Assembly: GCF_006716185.1 (NCBI RefSeq)
Contig: NZ_VFOP01000001.1
Span: 2,666,001 to 2,730,000, forward strand
DNA from: Ornithinicoccus hortensis
GTDB lineage: Bacteria > Actinomycetota > Actinomycetes > Actinomycetales > Dermatophilaceae
Length of the DNA: 64,000 nucleotides
Direction: 5' to 3'
Part shown: positions 26,092-33,980 of the stretch, one piece after another
Layout of the letters: every line of letters starts with the position of its first letter
Position numbering within the stretch: the first letter of the stretch is position 1
The notes under the pieces: generated by a model
The model's database searches: none
Told to the model about the DNA's origin: nothing
The model's input: the letters and a program-made list of their open reading frames with translations, nothing else
Program-made: the position numbers and the translations under genes

Positions 26092-27621
26092 ATGACCGAG
26101 ACCTACCTGTCGCGCATTGGCAACCTCATCCGGGACGCCCGGCGACACAAGGAACTCACCCAGGCCGAGCTCGCCGGCCTGCTGGGGACCAGCCAGAGCG
26201 CCATCGCCCGGATCGAGCAGGGCAAGCAGAACCTCTCCCTGGAGATGCTCGCCCGGATCGGCGAGAGCCTGGACTCCGAGATCGTCTCCGTCGGCAGCGC
26301 CGTCCCGCAGAACCTGCGGATCACCGGTGGGGTGAAACTGTCCGGCGAGATCGACGTGCGCACCTCCAAGAACGCCGCCGTCGCGCTGCTGTGCGCCTCG
26401 TTGCTCAACAAGGGCCGGACCACGCTGCGCAACCTGGCGCGGATCGAGGAGGTCAACCGGATCACCGAGGTCCTGACCAGCCTCGGTTTCAAGATCCGCT
26501 GGCTCGGGGAGAGCAACGACCTGGAGATCGTGCCGCCAGCCAAGATCGACCTGGCCGCGATCGACGAGGCGGCCGCCCGGCGCACCCGGACCATCATCAT
26601 GTTCCTCGGCCCGCTGCTGCACCGGTTCGACAACTTCGAGCTGCCGTATGCCGGGGGGTGCGACCTCGGCACCCGCACCGTCGAGCCGCACATGACCGCG
26701 CTGCGCCAGTTCGGCGTGGACGTCACGGCCACCCACGGCTCCTACCACGCCACGGTCGACGCCTCCCGCCGCCCGACCCGGCCGATCGTGCTCACCGAGC
26801 GCGGCGACACGGTCACCGAGAACGTGCTGCTCGCCGCGGCGCTGCACCCGGGCACCACGGTCATCCGTAACGCCTCCTCCAACTACATGGTCCAGGACCT
26901 GTGCGTCTTCCTGCGCACCCTGGGCGTGCAGATCGAGGGCATCGGCACCACCACGCTGAAGGTCACCGGCGTGGAGGAGATCGACATGGACGTGGAGTAC
27001 TCCCCGTCCGAGGACCCGATCGAGGCGATGAGCCTGCTGGCCGCCGGCGTCGTCACCGGCAGCGAGATCACCATCAAGCGGGTGCCGATCGAGTTCATGG
27101 AGATCGAGCTCGCGGTGCTCGACACGATGGGGCTGCAGTACGAGCTGAGCGAGGAGTACACCTCCGCCAACGGTTTCACCCGCCTGGTCGACCTGCGCAC
27201 CATCCCCGGTCCCCTCAAGGCGCCGCTGGACAAGATCCACCCGCTGCCCTTCCCCGGGCTGAACATCGACAACCTGCCCTTCTTCGCGATCATCGCCGCG
27301 TGCGCCGAGGGCTCGAGCATGATCCACGACTGGGTCTACGAGAACCGCGCCATCTACCTCACCGAGCTCACCACGCTGGGCGCCAAGGTGCACCTGATGG
27401 ACCCGCACCGAGTGATGGTGGAGGGCCCGACCAAGTGGCGTGCCGGCGAGATCATGTGTCCGCCTGCGCTGCGTCCGGGCGTCGTGATCCTGCTCGCGAT
27501 GCTCGCCGCCCCCGGCGTATCGGTCCTGCGCAACGTCTATGTGATCAACCGCGGCTACGAGGACCTGGCCACCCGCCTGAACAACCTCGGCGCCAGCATC
27601 CAGACCTTCCGCGACATCTGA
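26092..27621 (+). CDS. MurA-like UDP-GlcNAc enolpyruvyltransferase with N-terminal XRE helix-turn-helix
   Basis: The 509-residue protein begins with a Cro/XRE DNA-binding domain (about 8-65: LIRDARRHKELTQAELAGLL, TSQSAIARIEQGKQN). A full enolpyruvyltransferase domain follows. MurA residues are kept: Lys93 (TSKNAA), the active-site Cys190 (AGGCDLGTRTVEPHM), Asp in FPGLNIDNLPFF, and Arg in LRPGVVILLAML. The usual TDxQA context is altered to IDNLP. It may make UDP-GlcNAc-enolpyruvate or sense it to regulate genes. ATG at 26092 is preferred because the ATG at 26083 overlaps the -10 box. Confidence 0.85.
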   Translation: MTETYLSRIGNLIRDARRHKELTQAELAGLLGTSQSAIARIEQGKQNLSLEMLARIGESLDSEIVSVGSAVPQNLRITGGVKLSGEIDVRTSKNAAVALLCASLLNKGRTTLRNLARIEEVNRITEVLTSLGFKIRWLGESNDLEIVPPAKIDLAAIDEAAARRTRTIIMFLGPLLHRFDNFELPYAGGCDLGTRTVEPHMTALRQFGVDVTATHGSYHATVDASRRPTRPIVLTERGDTVTENVLLAAALHPGTTVIRNASSNYMVQDLCVFLRTLGVQIEGIGTTTLKVTGVEEIDMDVEYSPSEDPIEAMSLLAAGVVTGSEITIKRVPIEFMEIELAVLDTMGLQYELSEEYTSANGFTRLVDLRTIPGPLKAPLDKIHPLPFPGLNIDNLPFFAIIAACAEGSSMIHDWVYENRAIYLTELTTLGAKVHLMDPHRVMVEGPTKWRAGEIMCPPALRPGVVILLAMLAAPGVSVLRNVYVINRGYEDLATRLNNLGASIQTFRDI

Positions 27622-27636
27622 CCCAGCCTCCCTTCC

Positions 27637-27724
27637 GACCGGACGCGTGAGCGGGCGGCGTTCCACCCCGACCGGACGCGTGAGCGGGCGGTTCTAAACG
27701 GCCACCGAACGCGCGATCTGGCGG
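27637..27724 (+). repeat. Intergenic 33-bp-period repeat array A (three units)
   Basis: Three copies of a 21-base core begin (at the ACCGG/ACCGA base) at 27638, 27671 and 27704, exactly 33 bases apart, with variable 12-base spacers. The first two cores are identical (ACCGGACGCGTGAGCGGGCG); the third diverges. The array fills the gap between the XRE-MurA stop and the GDPD gene. The same family is seen at 28567-28719 in inverse orientation and at 40026-40191. Confidence 0.9.
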
Positions 27725-27763
27725 CCAGAGGCGCCGCAGCGCTAGCCACGGCCGAGATTCGGG

Positions 27764-27769
27764 TAGTTT
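27764..27769 (+). promoter_or_regulatory. -10 box of a leaderless promoter
   Basis: TAGTTT lies seven bases before the GTG at 27777. No ribosome site is visible for this GTG or for the TTG at 27768, which overlaps the box. Confidence 0.5.
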
Positions 27770-27776
27770 GAGTGAC

Positions 27777-28553
27777 GTGGCAGCCACCCCATACCTGGAG
27801 CACGACGGCCCGATTCCGCTGGCGCACCGTGGCTTCTCGCAGGAGGGGCTGGAGAACTCGATGTCGGCCTTCGCAGCAGCCGTCGCCCTGGGATACCACT
27901 ACGTCGAGACCGACGTGCACGCAACCCAGGACGGTGTGCTCGTGGCCTTCCACGACACCCGCCTGGACCGGGTCACCGACCGCACCGGCTCGATCACCGG
28001 TATGCCGTGGGCCGAGGTGAGCGGTGCCCGCATCGGGGGTGTCGAGCCCGTCCCCCGGCTCGAGGAGATCCTCGACACGTGGCCCGAGCTGCGGGTCAAC
28101 ATCGACATCAAGACCTCGGGCGCCATCGTGCCGCTGGTCCGGGCGATCGAGCGGACGAACGCCCACGACAGGGTCTGTGTCACCTCCTTCTCCGACCACC
28201 GGCGCGCGGCTGCCCTACGCCGGCTCAGCCGACCGGTCGCCACGTCGGCCGGCCAGCGCACGGTGGCCCGGTTCCTGGCCGCCGCCCGGCTCCCCCGACG
28301 ACGCGAAGCCGCACTGGCGCGGGTGTTGCGCGGCGTGGATTGCCTCCAGGTCCCCGAGGATTTCGGCCGCATCAAGGTAGTCAACGCGGCGACCCTGGAG
28401 GCGGCCCACGCCGTGGGCGTCCAGGTCCACGTCTGGACGGTGAACGACGACGCCGAAATGCACCGGTTGCTGGACCTGGGCGTTGACGGACTCGTCAGCG
28501 ACCGGGCCGATCTACTCAAGCAGGTCTTGCAGGAACGCGGCACCTGGTCCTGA
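27777..28553 (+). CDS. Glycerophosphodiester phosphodiesterase
   Basis: The 258-residue TIM-barrel enzyme hydrolyses glycerophosphodiesters to glycerol-3-phosphate and an alcohol. The GDPD signature is complete: LAHRGFSQEGLENSMSAF, YVETDVHATQDGVLVAFHD (metal ligands Glu, Asp and catalytic His) and NIDIKTSG. The C-terminus VHVWTVNDDAEMHRLLDLGVDGLVSD is typical. There is no signal peptide, so it is cytoplasmic. The GTG start fits a leaderless promoter. The gene is flanked by repeat array A in direct orientation and array B in inverse orientation. Confidence 0.95.
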   Translation: MAATPYLEHDGPIPLAHRGFSQEGLENSMSAFAAAVALGYHYVETDVHATQDGVLVAFHDTRLDRVTDRTGSITGMPWAEVSGARIGGVEPVPRLEEILDTWPELRVNIDIKTSGAIVPLVRAIERTNAHDRVCVTSFSDHRRAAALRRLSRPVATSAGQRTVARFLAAARLPRRREAALARVLRGVDCLQVPEDFGRIKVVNAATLEAAHAVGVQVHVWTVNDDAEMHRLLDLGVDGLVSDRADLLKQVLQERGTWS

Positions 28554-28566
28554 CCTGCGGGACCGG

Positions 28567-28719
28567 CCGCCCGGTCGCGCGCTCGGTCGGGGGTGGAGGC
28601 CGCCAGGTCAGACGTCCGGTCGGGGGTCGAGACCGCCAGGTCAGACGTCCGGTGGGGGTGAATGGCCGACAGGTCAGACGTCTGGTGGGGTGTGGAGGCC
28701 GCCATCTCACGCGTCCGGT
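28567..28719 (-). repeat. Intergenic 33-bp-period repeat array B (five units, inverse orientation)
   Basis: Five copies of the 21-base core occupy 28567-28587, 28600-28620, 28633-28653, 28666-28686 and 28699-28719, each exactly 33 bases after the last. Read on the minus strand they follow ACCGGACGYSTGASCTGGCG with some deviation, and 12-base spacers such as GGTCGGGGGTGG on the plus strand. The array lies between the GDPD stop and the nrdA promoter. The plus strand happens to be open in one frame with an 11-residue PPGQTSGxG periodicity, but nothing else suggests coding. Confidence 0.9.
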
Positions 28720-28743
28720 CGGGAAATGGGGGGCGGGAGGGGG

Positions 28744-28759
28744 ACACAAGATGTGGGGG
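28744..28759 (+). promoter_or_regulatory. NrdR box 1
   Basis: The 16 bases starting ACACAAGATGTG agree with the NrdR consensus acaCwAtATaTwgtgt in its left half and core. The box lies immediately upstream of the -35 element, with its centre 32 bases from box 2. Confidence 0.7.
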
Positions 28760-28760
28760 G

Positions 28761-28789
28761 TTACATCGGTGTGATTTCGTGTATATAGT
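28761..28789 (+). promoter_or_regulatory. nrdAB promoter
   Basis: TTACAT (28761-28766) and TATAGT (28784-28789) are 17 bases apart. Transcription should begin near 28796, just before the cobalamin riboswitch. The -10 box is inside NrdR box 2. Confidence 0.7.
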
Positions 28790-28791
28790 GG
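28776..28791 (+). promoter_or_regulatory. NrdR box 2
   Basis: The sequence GTGTATATAGTGG fits the right half of the NrdR consensus and overlaps the -10 box. The 32-base centre-to-centre distance from box 1 equals three helical turns, the spacing used by NrdR. Repression of nrdAB when dATP is high is the expected outcome. Confidence 0.75.
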
Positions 28792-28805
28792 CGAACGCAG
28801 CTGGT

Positions 28806-28990
28806 TCGGCCGCTTCCCTTCGGGGAGGTGGTCGTCGCAAGAGGGAACCCGGTGAGATTCCGGGACTGCCCCGCAGCGGTGAACGGGAACGACCTTCGCC
28901 ACGAAGCACTGGACCATCCAGGTCCGGGAAGCGGCGAACAGTAGGCGACCTGGCAACAGGTCTGGCCCGTGAGTCCGAAGACCTGCCAGT
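28806..28990 (+). ncRNA. Cobalamin (AdoCbl) riboswitch
   Basis: The leader holds the B12-box family landmarks in order: AAGAGGGAACCCGGTGAGA, TTCCGGGACTGCCCCGCAG, CGGTGAACGGGAACGACC, GCCACGAAGCACTGG, a CCGGGAAG segment, and the 3' element GAGTCCGAAGACCTGCC. It should bind adenosylcobalamin and switch off the downstream nrdAB when B12 is available. Between it and the ATG at 29141 are GC-rich inverted segments (for example CGCCGTC with GACGGCG at 28994-29013, and GCGGGACG with CGTCCCGC) that can serve as the expression platform. Confidence 0.93.
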
Positions 28991-29140
28991 GCACCGCCGT
29001 CCCGACGACGGCGGTGGTCCGTTGACCGCGCGGGACGGTCAGGGCCCGACGCGACCACCTGCGGGCGGTCAGGCGTCCCGCCCTCCCCTCCCCCGGCATA
29101 CGGGCTCGCTTTCGCATCCGAGTTCACGAGGGGTGAACCG

Positions 29141-31744
29141 ATGAGCATCACGGTCATCAAGCGCGACGGCACGCGCACGGCATACGACGGGTACGAGGTC
29201 GCCCGGTCCATCGAGGCGGCGGCCCGCGGTCTGGACGACGCGATCACCCGCACCACCCAGCTGCAGTCCGAGCTGGAGATCACGCTGTTCGACGGCATCA
29301 CCAGCGAGGAGCTGGACCAGGCCGTCATCCAGGTGGCGTTGCAGAACGTCAAGGACGACCCGGCCTACGACACGATCGCGGCCCGGCTGCTGGTCAAGTC
29401 GCTCTACAAGCAGGTCTTCGGGGAGACCCACGACCTGTTCGGCGACGTCGACCCCAGCACCATCGCCAAGCTGCACCGCGCGGCGTTCCCCGGCTACATC
29501 GAGGCCGGCGTCCGGTCCGGGCAACTGGACACCCGCCTGACCGAGGTCTTCGACCTGGAGCGGCTGGCCGAGGCCCTCGACCCCTCCCGGGACGACCTGC
29601 TCCGGTTCATCGGCGTGCAGACCATGCGGGTGCGCTACCTCCTGGACGGCGCCGACGGCTCGCCGCTGGAGGTGCCACAGTTCTTCTGGATGCGGGTTGC
29701 CATGGGGCTCTCGCTCACCGAGGACGACGCCACGAGCGCCGCGATCAGCTTCTACGACAAGATGTCCCGCCTCGAGTACCTGGCCGCCGGGTCCACCCTG
29801 GTCAACGCCGGCACCTCCTACAGCCAGCTGTCCAACTGCTTCGTGATGCAGATGGAGGACGACATCGAGCACATCGCCAAGAGCGTGCGCGACGTCATGT
29901 GGCTCACCAAGGGCACCGGCGGCATCGGCCTGTCCGTCTCCAAGCTCCGCTCCGAGGGCAGCCCGATCCGGTCCAACAACACCTCCTCGACCGGCCCGAT
30001 CCCGTTCATGCACACCATCGACTCCACGCTGCGCGCGGTGAGCCGTGGTGGCAAGAAGTTCGGGGCGCTGTGCTTCTACATGGAGAACTGGCACCTCGAC
30101 TTCGCCCAGTTCCTCGACCTGCGGCAGAACTCCGGCGACCCCTACCGCCGCACCCGCACCGCCAACACCGCCGTCTGGATCTCCGACGAGTTCATGAAGC
30201 GGGTCGAGCGGGACGACGAGTGGTACCTCTTCGACCCGCTCGAGACCCCCGATCTGGTCGAGGCCACCGGGGCCGAGTTCAGCAGGCTGTATGCCGAGTA
30301 CGTCACCCGGGCGAGGGCCGGGGAGTTGCGGCACCGCCGGATGCGGGCCCGCGAGCAGTTCCGGGCCATCCTGATCTCCCTGCAGACCACCAGCCACCCG
30401 TGGCTGACCTGGAAGGACACCATCAACACCCGGGCGCTGAACCAGAACACCGGGACGATCCACCTGTCCAACCTGTGCACCGAGATCTGCCTGCCGCAGG
30501 ACCGGGACAACACCGCAGTCTGCAACCTGGCCTCGGTCAACCTGTCCCGGCACGTCACCGGCCGGCGGGGGCAGGCCCGGGTCGACTGGGACCGGCTCGC
30601 CGAGTCCACCCGGCTGGCGGTGCGCCAGCTGGACAACCTGATCGACATCACGATCAGCTCGGTGCCGGAGTCGGAGCGGTCCAACGAGCTCAACCGGGCG
30701 CTCGGTCTCGGCGTGATGGGCTTCACCGACATCGTGGAGCGCTTCGGCTTCTCCTACGAGTCCGAGCAGGCCTACGAGCTGATGGACCAGATCATGGAGT
30801 TCGTCTCCTGGCACGCGATCGACGCCAGCTCGGACCTGGCCCGCGAACGGGGTGCCTACCCCAACTTCGCCGGCAGCCGGTGGAGCGAGGGCCTGGTGCC
30901 GGTCGACTCCCTCGATCTGCTGGAGGCCGACCGCGGCACCCCCGTCGACGTCGACCGGACCACCCGGCTCGACTGGGACGCGCTGCGGGCCAAGGTGGCC
31001 GGCGGCATCCGCAACTCCACCCTGATGGCGATCGCCCCGACCGCCTCGATCGGTCTCGTGGCGGGCACCACCCCCGGGCTGGACCCGCAGTTCAGCCAGA
31101 TCTTCAGCCGGTCCACCAGCTCGGGCAAGTTCCTGGAGGTCAACCGCAACCTGGTCCAGGACCTGCAGGACGCGGGGCTGTGGGAGCAGGTGCGCGAGGA
31201 GCTGCTGCGCCACCAGGGCGACCTGTCCAAGGTCGAGGGCGTGCCCGCCGACCTCCAGGAGATCTACCGGACCTCCTTCCAGCTCTCCCCCTACGCCTTC
31301 CTGCACGTCGCGGCCCGCGCCCAGAAGTGGATCGACCAGGCGATCAGCCGCAACATCTACCTGGCCAGCCGCGACCTCGGCGACATGGTCGAGCTCTACT
31401 CCGCCGCCTGGCGGATGGGGGTCAAGACGACCTACTACCTGCACATGATGCCGCGCCACCAGGCCGAGCAGTCCACCGTGCGGGTCAACAAGGCCGAGGA
31501 GGCGGGCGGTAACGGCGCGCCGCGTCGCGGGTTCGGCGGCGTCGCCCGGGCGGGCGCTTCCGGGACGGCTCCTGCCGCGCGCGGGTTCGGTGCCGTGGCT
31601 CCGGCCCCGACCGTCCCCGCCACCGCTCCGGCCCCGGAACCGGACCTGACCCCGGACCCCGACACGACCCAGCTCGAGCTGATCGACGGACAGGCCTGCC
31701 CGATCGACCCGCAGGAGCGCCTCCAGTGCGACTCCTGCCAGTGA
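29141..31744 (+). CDS. nrdA: Ribonucleoside-diphosphate reductase, class I large subunit
   Basis: This 867-residue enzyme reduces ribonucleotides to deoxyribonucleotides. It has an N-terminal ATP-cone (about 1-95, ITVIKRDGTRTAYDGYEV) for dATP feedback. The first catalytic Cys is in LSNCFVM, the thiyl site is NLCTEI, the partner Cys is in AVCNLASVN, and TTYYLHMM provides the Tyr-Tyr radical relay. A Pro/Ala-rich linker leads to the C-terminal CDSCQ tail that receives electrons. GAGGGG lies seven bases before the ATG. Transcription is controlled by two NrdR boxes and a cobalamin riboswitch. Confidence 0.97.
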   Translation: MSITVIKRDGTRTAYDGYEVARSIEAAARGLDDAITRTTQLQSELEITLFDGITSEELDQAVIQVALQNVKDDPAYDTIAARLLVKSLYKQVFGETHDLFGDVDPSTIAKLHRAAFPGYIEAGVRSGQLDTRLTEVFDLERLAEALDPSRDDLLRFIGVQTMRVRYLLDGADGSPLEVPQFFWMRVAMGLSLTEDDATSAAISFYDKMSRLEYLAAGSTLVNAGTSYSQLSNCFVMQMEDDIEHIAKSVRDVMWLTKGTGGIGLSVSKLRSEGSPIRSNNTSSTGPIPFMHTIDSTLRAVSRGGKKFGALCFYMENWHLDFAQFLDLRQNSGDPYRRTRTANTAVWISDEFMKRVERDDEWYLFDPLETPDLVEATGAEFSRLYAEYVTRARAGELRHRRMRAREQFRAILISLQTTSHPWLTWKDTINTRALNQNTGTIHLSNLCTEICLPQDRDNTAVCNLASVNLSRHVTGRRGQARVDWDRLAESTRLAVRQLDNLIDITISSVPESERSNELNRALGLGVMGFTDIVERFGFSYESEQAYELMDQIMEFVSWHAIDASSDLARERGAYPNFAGSRWSEGLVPVDSLDLLEADRGTPVDVDRTTRLDWDALRAKVAGGIRNSTLMAIAPTASIGLVAGTTPGLDPQFSQIFSRSTSSGKFLEVNRNLVQDLQDAGLWEQVREELLRHQGDLSKVEGVPADLQEIYRTSFQLSPYAFLHVAARAQKWIDQAISRNIYLASRDLGDMVELYSAAWRMGVKTTYYLHMMPRHQAEQSTVRVNKAEEAGGNGAPRRGFGGVARAGASGTAPAARGFGAVAPAPTVPATAPAPEPDLTPDPDTTQLELIDGQACPIDPQERLQCDSCQ

Positions 31745-31778
31745 GCCCCACGCCCCGGCATACCCGAAAGGACCTGAC

Positions 31779-32810
31779 ATGAGCATTGACACCACTCCCA
31801 CCACCGCTCAGACCGGCACCGGATCGCCCCGCGGCATCCTCGGCACCGGGATCCAGGAGGGCCTGCTCCTGAAGCCGGTCACCTACCCGTGGGCCTACGA
31901 TCTCTACAACCAGGCGGTCGCCAACACCTGGTTCCCCAACGAGGTCCAGCTCGGGGAGGACCTGGGCGACTTCGAGCGGATGACCGACGACGAGCGGCAC
32001 GCCCTGACCTTCCTGATGAGCTACTTCAACCCCAACGAGCTGCTGGTCAACAAGGCGCTCGCGTTCGGCGTCTACCCCTACGTCAACGCGGCCGAGTGCC
32101 ACCTCTACCTGGCCAAGCAGATGTGGGAGGAGGCCAACCACTGCATGGCCTTCGAGTACGTCCTGGAGACTTTCCCGGTGGACCGGGAGCAGGCCTACGA
32201 GTCGCACGTGACGGTCCCCTCGATGGCGGCCAAGGAGGAGTTCGAGGTCCGCTACATCCGTCGGATGACCGAGCAGACCCTGGACATCAGCACGGTGGAG
32301 GGCAAGCAGGACTTCGTGCGGAACCTGGTGGCCTACAACGTGATCCTGGAGGGCATCTGGTTCTACTCCGGCTTCATGGTGGCGCTGAGCTTCCGGCAGC
32401 GGAACCTGCTGCGCAACTTCGGCAGCCTGATCGACTGGATCGTGCGCGACGAGAGCCTGCACCTGAAGTTCGGGATCAACCTGATCCTGACCGTGCTCGA
32501 GGAGAACCCGGAGATCGCCACCGAGGAGTTCGCCGAGGAGATCCGGCAGATGGTGCTCGACGGGGTCGCGATGGAGGAGCAGTACAACCGCGACCTGCTG
32601 CCGGGCGGGATCCTGGGGCTGAACGCCGACTACATCAACCAGTACGTGAAGTACCTGGCCGACCGGCGCCTGGAGGAGCTCGGCTTCGAGCCGCACTACC
32701 GGGTGGCCAACCCGGCCAAGTGGATGGCCGCGGCCAACGACACCCTGGAGCTGGTGAACTTCTTCGAGTCGACGAACACCTCCTACGAGGTGAACGCCCG
32801 CGCCCACTGA
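31779..32810 (+). CDS. nrdB: Ribonucleotide reductase small subunit, predicted class Ic (Mn/Fe)
   Basis: The 343-residue R2 protein generates the oxidising equivalent for NrdA. Metal ligands are Glu87 (NPNELLVN), Glu118 and His121 (WEEANH), the Glu in VILEGIWFY, and the Glu and His in RDESLHLKFG. The residue at the normal radical-tyrosine position is Phe125, and the first ligand is Glu rather than Asp; this pair is the signature of class Ic enzymes such as Chlamydia R2, which use a Mn/Fe cofactor. It follows nrdA by 34 bases with a GAAAGGA ribosome site. Confidence 0.95.
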   Translation: MSIDTTPTTAQTGTGSPRGILGTGIQEGLLLKPVTYPWAYDLYNQAVANTWFPNEVQLGEDLGDFERMTDDERHALTFLMSYFNPNELLVNKALAFGVYPYVNAAECHLYLAKQMWEEANHCMAFEYVLETFPVDREQAYESHVTVPSMAAKEEFEVRYIRRMTEQTLDISTVEGKQDFVRNLVAYNVILEGIWFYSGFMVALSFRQRNLLRNFGSLIDWIVRDESLHLKFGINLILTVLEENPEIATEEFAEEIRQMVLDGVAMEEQYNRDLLPGGILGLNADYINQYVKYLADRRLEELGFEPHYRVANPAKWMAAANDTLELVNFFESTNTSYEVNARAH

Positions 32811-32849
32811 CCGGACGGACCGGACGGGCCGGCCGCCCCGACGATTCAC

Positions 32850-33728
32850 TCAGGCCAGGGCGGTCTCGATGATCTCCCGGGCCGGGTCGTGGACCGCCTG
32901 GGCGGCCGTCCGGCCGGTCACCGCCAGGTAGCGGTCGACGAGGCGGTTCCCCACGGCATACCCGGCGCCGGTCGGCAACCCCACCGGGGTCCCGCCGAAC
33001 GCGGTGGCGGCCTCGTCCCCGAGCACCCACGCCCCGAAGTTCTCCATCCCGGTGACGCCCAGGCCCGTGACCACCTTGGCGAAGACCTCGTCGTCGGCCA
33101 GGTGCGGCACCCCAATGCGGGTATGGCCGAGCTCGTCGCCGTACAGCTGGCGGGCGAAGGCGTCGGCCAGCCCCTCGGAGACGACGTGGTCGCCAACGGT
33201 CACCGTGGCCGGGTCCCAGTCGGCGCCGCCGGGAGCGAACCGCACGTTGTGGTGCAGCTCGTGCACCGCCGTCGCCTCCACCCTGGCCAGCACCTCTTCG
33301 AACGGCCAGAAGGTGAGCGCGAGGTAGCCGGTGACGCTGCCGTTGCCGGTCATCCCGAGCGCGTGGTTCATGAAGTAACGGTTCGCCGGGTCGCCCAGCA
33401 GGATGTATGCCGTGATGTCGGGGATCGCGAAGCCCGGCACGGCCTCCTGCAGGGCCCCGAGGCCGCCCTCGAGGGCCCGGCCGACCCTGTCCCAGACGTC
33501 CGCCCCGTGCATCGCGGCCAGCGCCTCCAGGCACCGTCCCTCGTCCCGGTCCAGCGGGAACCCGCCGGTCATCCGGTGCATCGCCACGAGGTCCGGCTCA
33601 CCGGGGAAGTACCGGTACAGACCCGCGGCGGGCTCGGCCATCCGGCGCAGCAGCTCGGGCCGGTCGGCCGCGGGTGCGCCGAGGATGTCGTGGGTCTGCC
33701 GGTAGGTGTCCAGCACCGTGATCGTCAT
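32850..33728 (-). CDS. DUF2268 putative zinc metalloprotease
   Basis: The 292-residue protein contains HELHHNVRF, an HExxH zinc motif, with a second Glu in VSEGLADAFARQLYG further on, matching DUF2268 proteins. There is no signal peptide. The ATG at 33728 lies six to seven bases after a TACCGT -10 box in a MerR-type promoter, implying a leaderless, inducible mRNA; a start at 33746 would precede the transcription start. The inducer and the MerR regulator are not in the window. Confidence 0.85.
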   Translation of the reverse strand: MTITVLDTYRQTHDILGAPAADRPELLRRMAEPAAGLYRYFPGEPDLVAMHRMTGGFPLDRDEGRCLEALAAMHGADVWDRVGRALEGGLGALQEAVPGFAIPDITAYILLGDPANRYFMNHALGMTGNGSVTGYLALTFWPFEEVLARVEATAVHELHHNVRFAPGGADWDPATVTVGDHVVSEGLADAFARQLYGDELGHTRIGVPHLADDEVFAKVVTGLGVTGMENFGAWVLGDEAATAFGGTPVGLPTGAGYAVGNRLVDRYLAVTGRTAAQAVHDPAREIIETALA

Positions 33729-33735
33729 GCCGGCC

Positions 33736-33766
33736 ACGGTAGGCATTGACGCTGCGTCAGGGTCAA
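33736..33766 (-). promoter_or_regulatory. MerR-type promoter with 19-bp spacer and dyad operator
   Basis: On the minus strand TTGACC (33766-33761) and TACCGT (33741-33736) are separated by 19 bases, the over-long spacer typical of MerR-activated promoters. The spacer contains the perfect dyad GACGC-A-GCGTC, and TTGAC/GTCAA arms flank it. The promoter reads into the DUF2268 gene. Confidence 0.75.
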
Positions 33767-33781
33767 GGTGTTTTGTCGGCC

Positions 33782-33787
33782 TACCCT
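33782..33787 (+). promoter_or_regulatory. -10 box of a leaderless promoter
   Basis: TACCCT is six bases before the ATG at 33794 with no ribosome site. It points away from the MerR-type promoter just upstream. Confidence 0.5.
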
Positions 33788-33793
33788 GGACCC

Positions 33794-33976
33794 ATGAGCG
33801 AGAAGGTCTTCACCCCCGGGTCCGAGGTCGTCACGCCGCGCGGACGCGGCACCGTGGTCGACGTGCGGGCGACGGCCTCGGGCAAGTTCGTGATCGGGGT
33901 CGAGGTGGAGGACGGGGAGGTCAGGTACTTCGTCGAGGGGGCGCTGCGGGGCAATCCGCCGGCTGGGACCCGGTGA
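33794..33976 (+). CDS. Small beta-rich protein of unknown function
   Basis: The 60-residue protein (FTPGSEVVTPRGRGTVVDV, KFVIGVEVEDGEVRYF) looks like a single SH3-like or KOW-type barrel, similar in style to the N-terminal domain of CarD. There is no signal or membrane segment. It is translated from a leaderless pattern and is convergent with the DUF6541 gene, four bases apart. Function is unknown. Confidence 0.65.
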   Translation: MSEKVFTPGSEVVTPRGRGTVVDVRATASGKFVIGVEVEDGEVRYFVEGALRGNPPAGTR

Positions 33977-33980
33977 GCGG

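Noticed and set aside
28567-28719. CRISPR array
   Set aside because: The period is regular, but the repeats vary from copy to copy and the spacers are only 12 bases and similar to each other; no cas genes are near.
28483-28788. Possible small protein with 11-residue PPGQTSGxG repeats over array B
   Set aside because: The frame is open only because 33 is a multiple of three; the same cores occur in both orientations at other intergenic sites, and no start or ribosome site fits.
29069-31804. 911-codon open frame antisense to nrdA
   Set aside because: It exists because high GC removes stop codons; its sequence is low-complexity and the opposite strand encodes an unmistakable NrdA with full motifs. 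The same applies to long frames opposite glgX (6291-8660), the phaC region and the 11.8-14.4 kb operon.
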